Positions 62,713 through 64,000 of a stretch of 64,000 nt of DNA are shown one piece after another. Below the pieces are notes generated by a model. The model was given only the letters and a program-made list of their open reading frames with translations, had not been told where the DNA came from and made no database searches. Origin of the DNA: Mesorhizobium sp. ES1-4 (GTDB lineage Bacteria > Pseudomonadota > Alphaproteobacteria > Rhizobiales > Rhizobiaceae); NCBI RefSeq assembly GCF_020164745.1, contig NZ_JAIUGV010000008.1, forward strand, positions 186,001 through 250,000, written 5' to 3'. Each line of letters begins with the position of its first letter. The first letter of the stretch is position 1. A program made the position numbers and the translations under genes.

Positions 62713-63783
62713 ATGGCATTCCACCTGAAATCGATAGCCGGACACAAGGCTAGGGCCGGCCTCGCCGCACTGGTGCTCGCACTGTCGTCGACCGTGGCGC
62801 TGGCCGCCGAGAAGCTGCAATATTTCACTTGGTCGGGCTATGAGTTGCCCGACTTCAACAAGAGCTTCCTTGCCGCCCATCCCGATGGCGTCGAGGCCTC
62901 GATCTTTGGCGACGACGACGACGCCTTCACCAAGGTCAAGGCAGGCTTCCGCCCCGATATAGCGCATCCCTGCTACGACAAGGTGGCACGCTGGAACAAG
63001 GAAGGCCTGCTGCAGCCGATCGACACCAAGCGCATCAAGAACTGGGATTCGATCTTCCCGGTTTTCAAGAACCTGCCCGATTTGCAGGCCGGTGACGGCA
63101 AGGTCTGGATGGTGCCGTGGGACTGGGGCAACACCTCGATCCTCTATCGCACCGATCTGGTGAAGAACCCGGAGGCGAGCTGGAACATGCTGTGGGACAA
63201 GCAGTATGCCGGCCGCATGGCGACTATAGACGCCGTCCACGACACGCCCATCGTCGCGGCGCTGCTCGCCGGCGTGAATCCCTTCGACATGACGGCGGAC
63301 CAGATGGACAAGGTCGCCGAAAAGCTGCGCGAACAGCGGCCGCTGCTGTCGAGCTACACCACCGACATGACGTCGGTGGAACAGGCGCTGGCCAGCGGCC
63401 AGTTGGTCGCCGCCATGACCTGGAACGCGTCGGCCACTTCGCTCAAGAAGCAGGGCGTGCCGGTCGAGTTCATGAAGCCGAAGGAGGGCATGCTGACCTG
63501 GGCCTGCGGCTTCGTCATGCTCAAGGACGCCAAGAACGTCGATCTCGCCTACGACTTCATCAACAGCCGGCTGGACGCCGAGTCGGGCAAGTTCCTTATC
63601 GAGTCCTACGGCTATGGCAGTTCACTCAGCACCGCCTTCGCCGGCGTGCCGAAGGAGGAACTGGAAAAGCTGCAGCTGCCGTCCGACCCCGAAGTCATGC
63701 TGAAAAGCACCATCTTCACCGGCCCGATGAAGCAGAACGACGATATGGCGAAGATGTTCGAGAAGGTGAAGGCCGGCGGGTAA
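62713..63783 (+). CDS. Spermidine/putrescine-type periplasmic binding protein (PotD-like)
   Basis: 356 residues from an ATG with AGGAGA upstream; the longer upstream frame overlaps the permease. The signal peptide ends VALAAE (about 32), then a type II binding fold with YFTWSGYELPDF, GFRPDIAHPCYDKV and MVPWDWGNTSILYRTD. The ligand is a polyamine or another cationic compound. The matching ATPase is not in the window and may be the next gene. Confidence 0.9.
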   Translation: MAFHLKSIAGHKARAGLAALVLALSSTVALAAEKLQYFTWSGYELPDFNKSFLAAHPDGVEASIFGDDDDAFTKVKAGFRPDIAHPCYDKVARWNKEGLLQPIDTKRIKNWDSIFPVFKNLPDLQAGDGKVWMVPWDWGNTSILYRTDLVKNPEASWNMLWDKQYAGRMATIDAVHDTPIVAALLAGVNPFDMTADQMDKVAEKLREQRPLLSSYTTDMTSVEQALASGQLVAAMTWNASATSLKKQGVPVEFMKPKEGMLTWACGFVMLKDAKNVDLAYDFINSRLDAESGKFLIESYGYGSSLSTAFAGVPKEELEKLQLPSDPEVMLKSTIFTGPMKQNDDMAKMFEKVKAGG

Positions 63784-63794
63784 GCGCGGTTCTT

Positions 63795-63937
63795 CCTTCT
63801 CCCTCTTGTGGGAGAAGGTGGATCGGCGCGCAGCGCCGAGACGGATGAGGGGTGAGTGAAGGATCGCCGTCCTTGCCAAGCTGGAACACCCCTCATCCGT
63901 CGCCTTCGGCGACACCTTCTCCCACAAGGGGAGAAGG
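63795..63937. repeat. RIME-like palindromic mosaic element at the right end
   Basis: Two CCTTCTCCC / GGGAGAAGG hairpins (63795-63818 and 63915-63937) flank a perfect 14-base inverted repeat ACGGATGAGGGGTG (63841-63854) / CACCCCTCATCCGT (63887-63900). This is the most complete copy in the window. Confidence 0.75.
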
Positions 63938-63992
63938 GAGGCCCTCTCGGCGCTGCGCCGCGCCCGCAAATAAAACGCAACAAGGATCACCG

Positions 63993-64000
63993 ATGGACAT
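63993..64000 (+). CDS. Start of the next gene, cut off by the window
   Basis: ATGGACAT preceded by AAGGA seven bases upstream. It is placed where the missing ATPase of the polyamine-type transporter, or the next pathway gene, would begin. Only the first codons are visible. Confidence 0.35.

Noticed and set aside
1..64000. CRISPR arrays, tRNA or rRNA genes, insertion sequences
   Set aside because: No regularly spaced direct repeats, no tRNA-like cloverleaf with TTCRANNC box, and no transposase motifs were noticed; the repeats seen are palindromic mosaic elements.

Overview
The window is GC-rich DNA from an alphaproteobacterium, most likely a Rhizobiales genome of the Mesorhizobium type. This is inferred from the gene families, the many ABC transporters and catabolic operons, and the palindromic mosaic repeats typical of rhizobia. 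No tRNA, rRNA, CRISPR array, phage or insertion sequence was recognised.

The centre, about 9.8-38.1 kb, is a nearly self-contained methylated-amine catabolic island. Proposed route: TmoXVW imports trimethylamine N-oxide (TMAO); Tmm (32.6 kb) oxidises trimethylamine to TMAO; Tdm (11.8 kb, a DUF1989-GcvT fusion) cleaves TMAO to dimethylamine and formaldehyde; DmmDABC (27.8-31.5 kb) demethylates dimethylamine to methylamine; GmaS joins methylamine to glutamate; MgsABC makes N-methylglutamate; MgdABCD (sarcosine-oxidase-like) returns glutamate and passes the methyl carbon to tetrahydrofolate. Between dmm and mgs lies an unusual set of six consecutive genes: three very small membrane proteins, an ethanolamine-type permease and two orphan membrane proteins. 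An XRE-cupin regulator is divergent from tmm. Several promoters of the island share an AT-rich TGAAA-N4-TTT-like dyad.

Left flank (0-9.8 kb): the end of a bifunctional sugar-phosphate aldolase/dehydrogenase, a SorC-type regulator, an acyl-CoA ligase, and a TetR-controlled RND efflux pair.

Right flank (38.7-64 kb): (i) an opine/peptide-type ABC transporter with two enolase-superfamily enzymes, a GntR regulator with a clear operator, and a 2-oxoglutarate oxygenase, together suggesting uptake and breakdown of a modified amino acid or sugar-acid derivative; (ii) a frameshifted LysR gene; (iii) a second RND pump with a small coupled protein and a TetR regulator whose operator is a tandem dyad; (iv) a LacI-regulated sugar ABC transporter next to a fumarylacetoacetate-hydrolase-like dehydratase; (v) a spermidine/putrescine-type ABC transporter running off the right edge.

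Starts were chosen from Shine-Dalgarno (SD) sequences and overlaps. Family assignments come from motifs and gene order recognised by eye, not from database searches.
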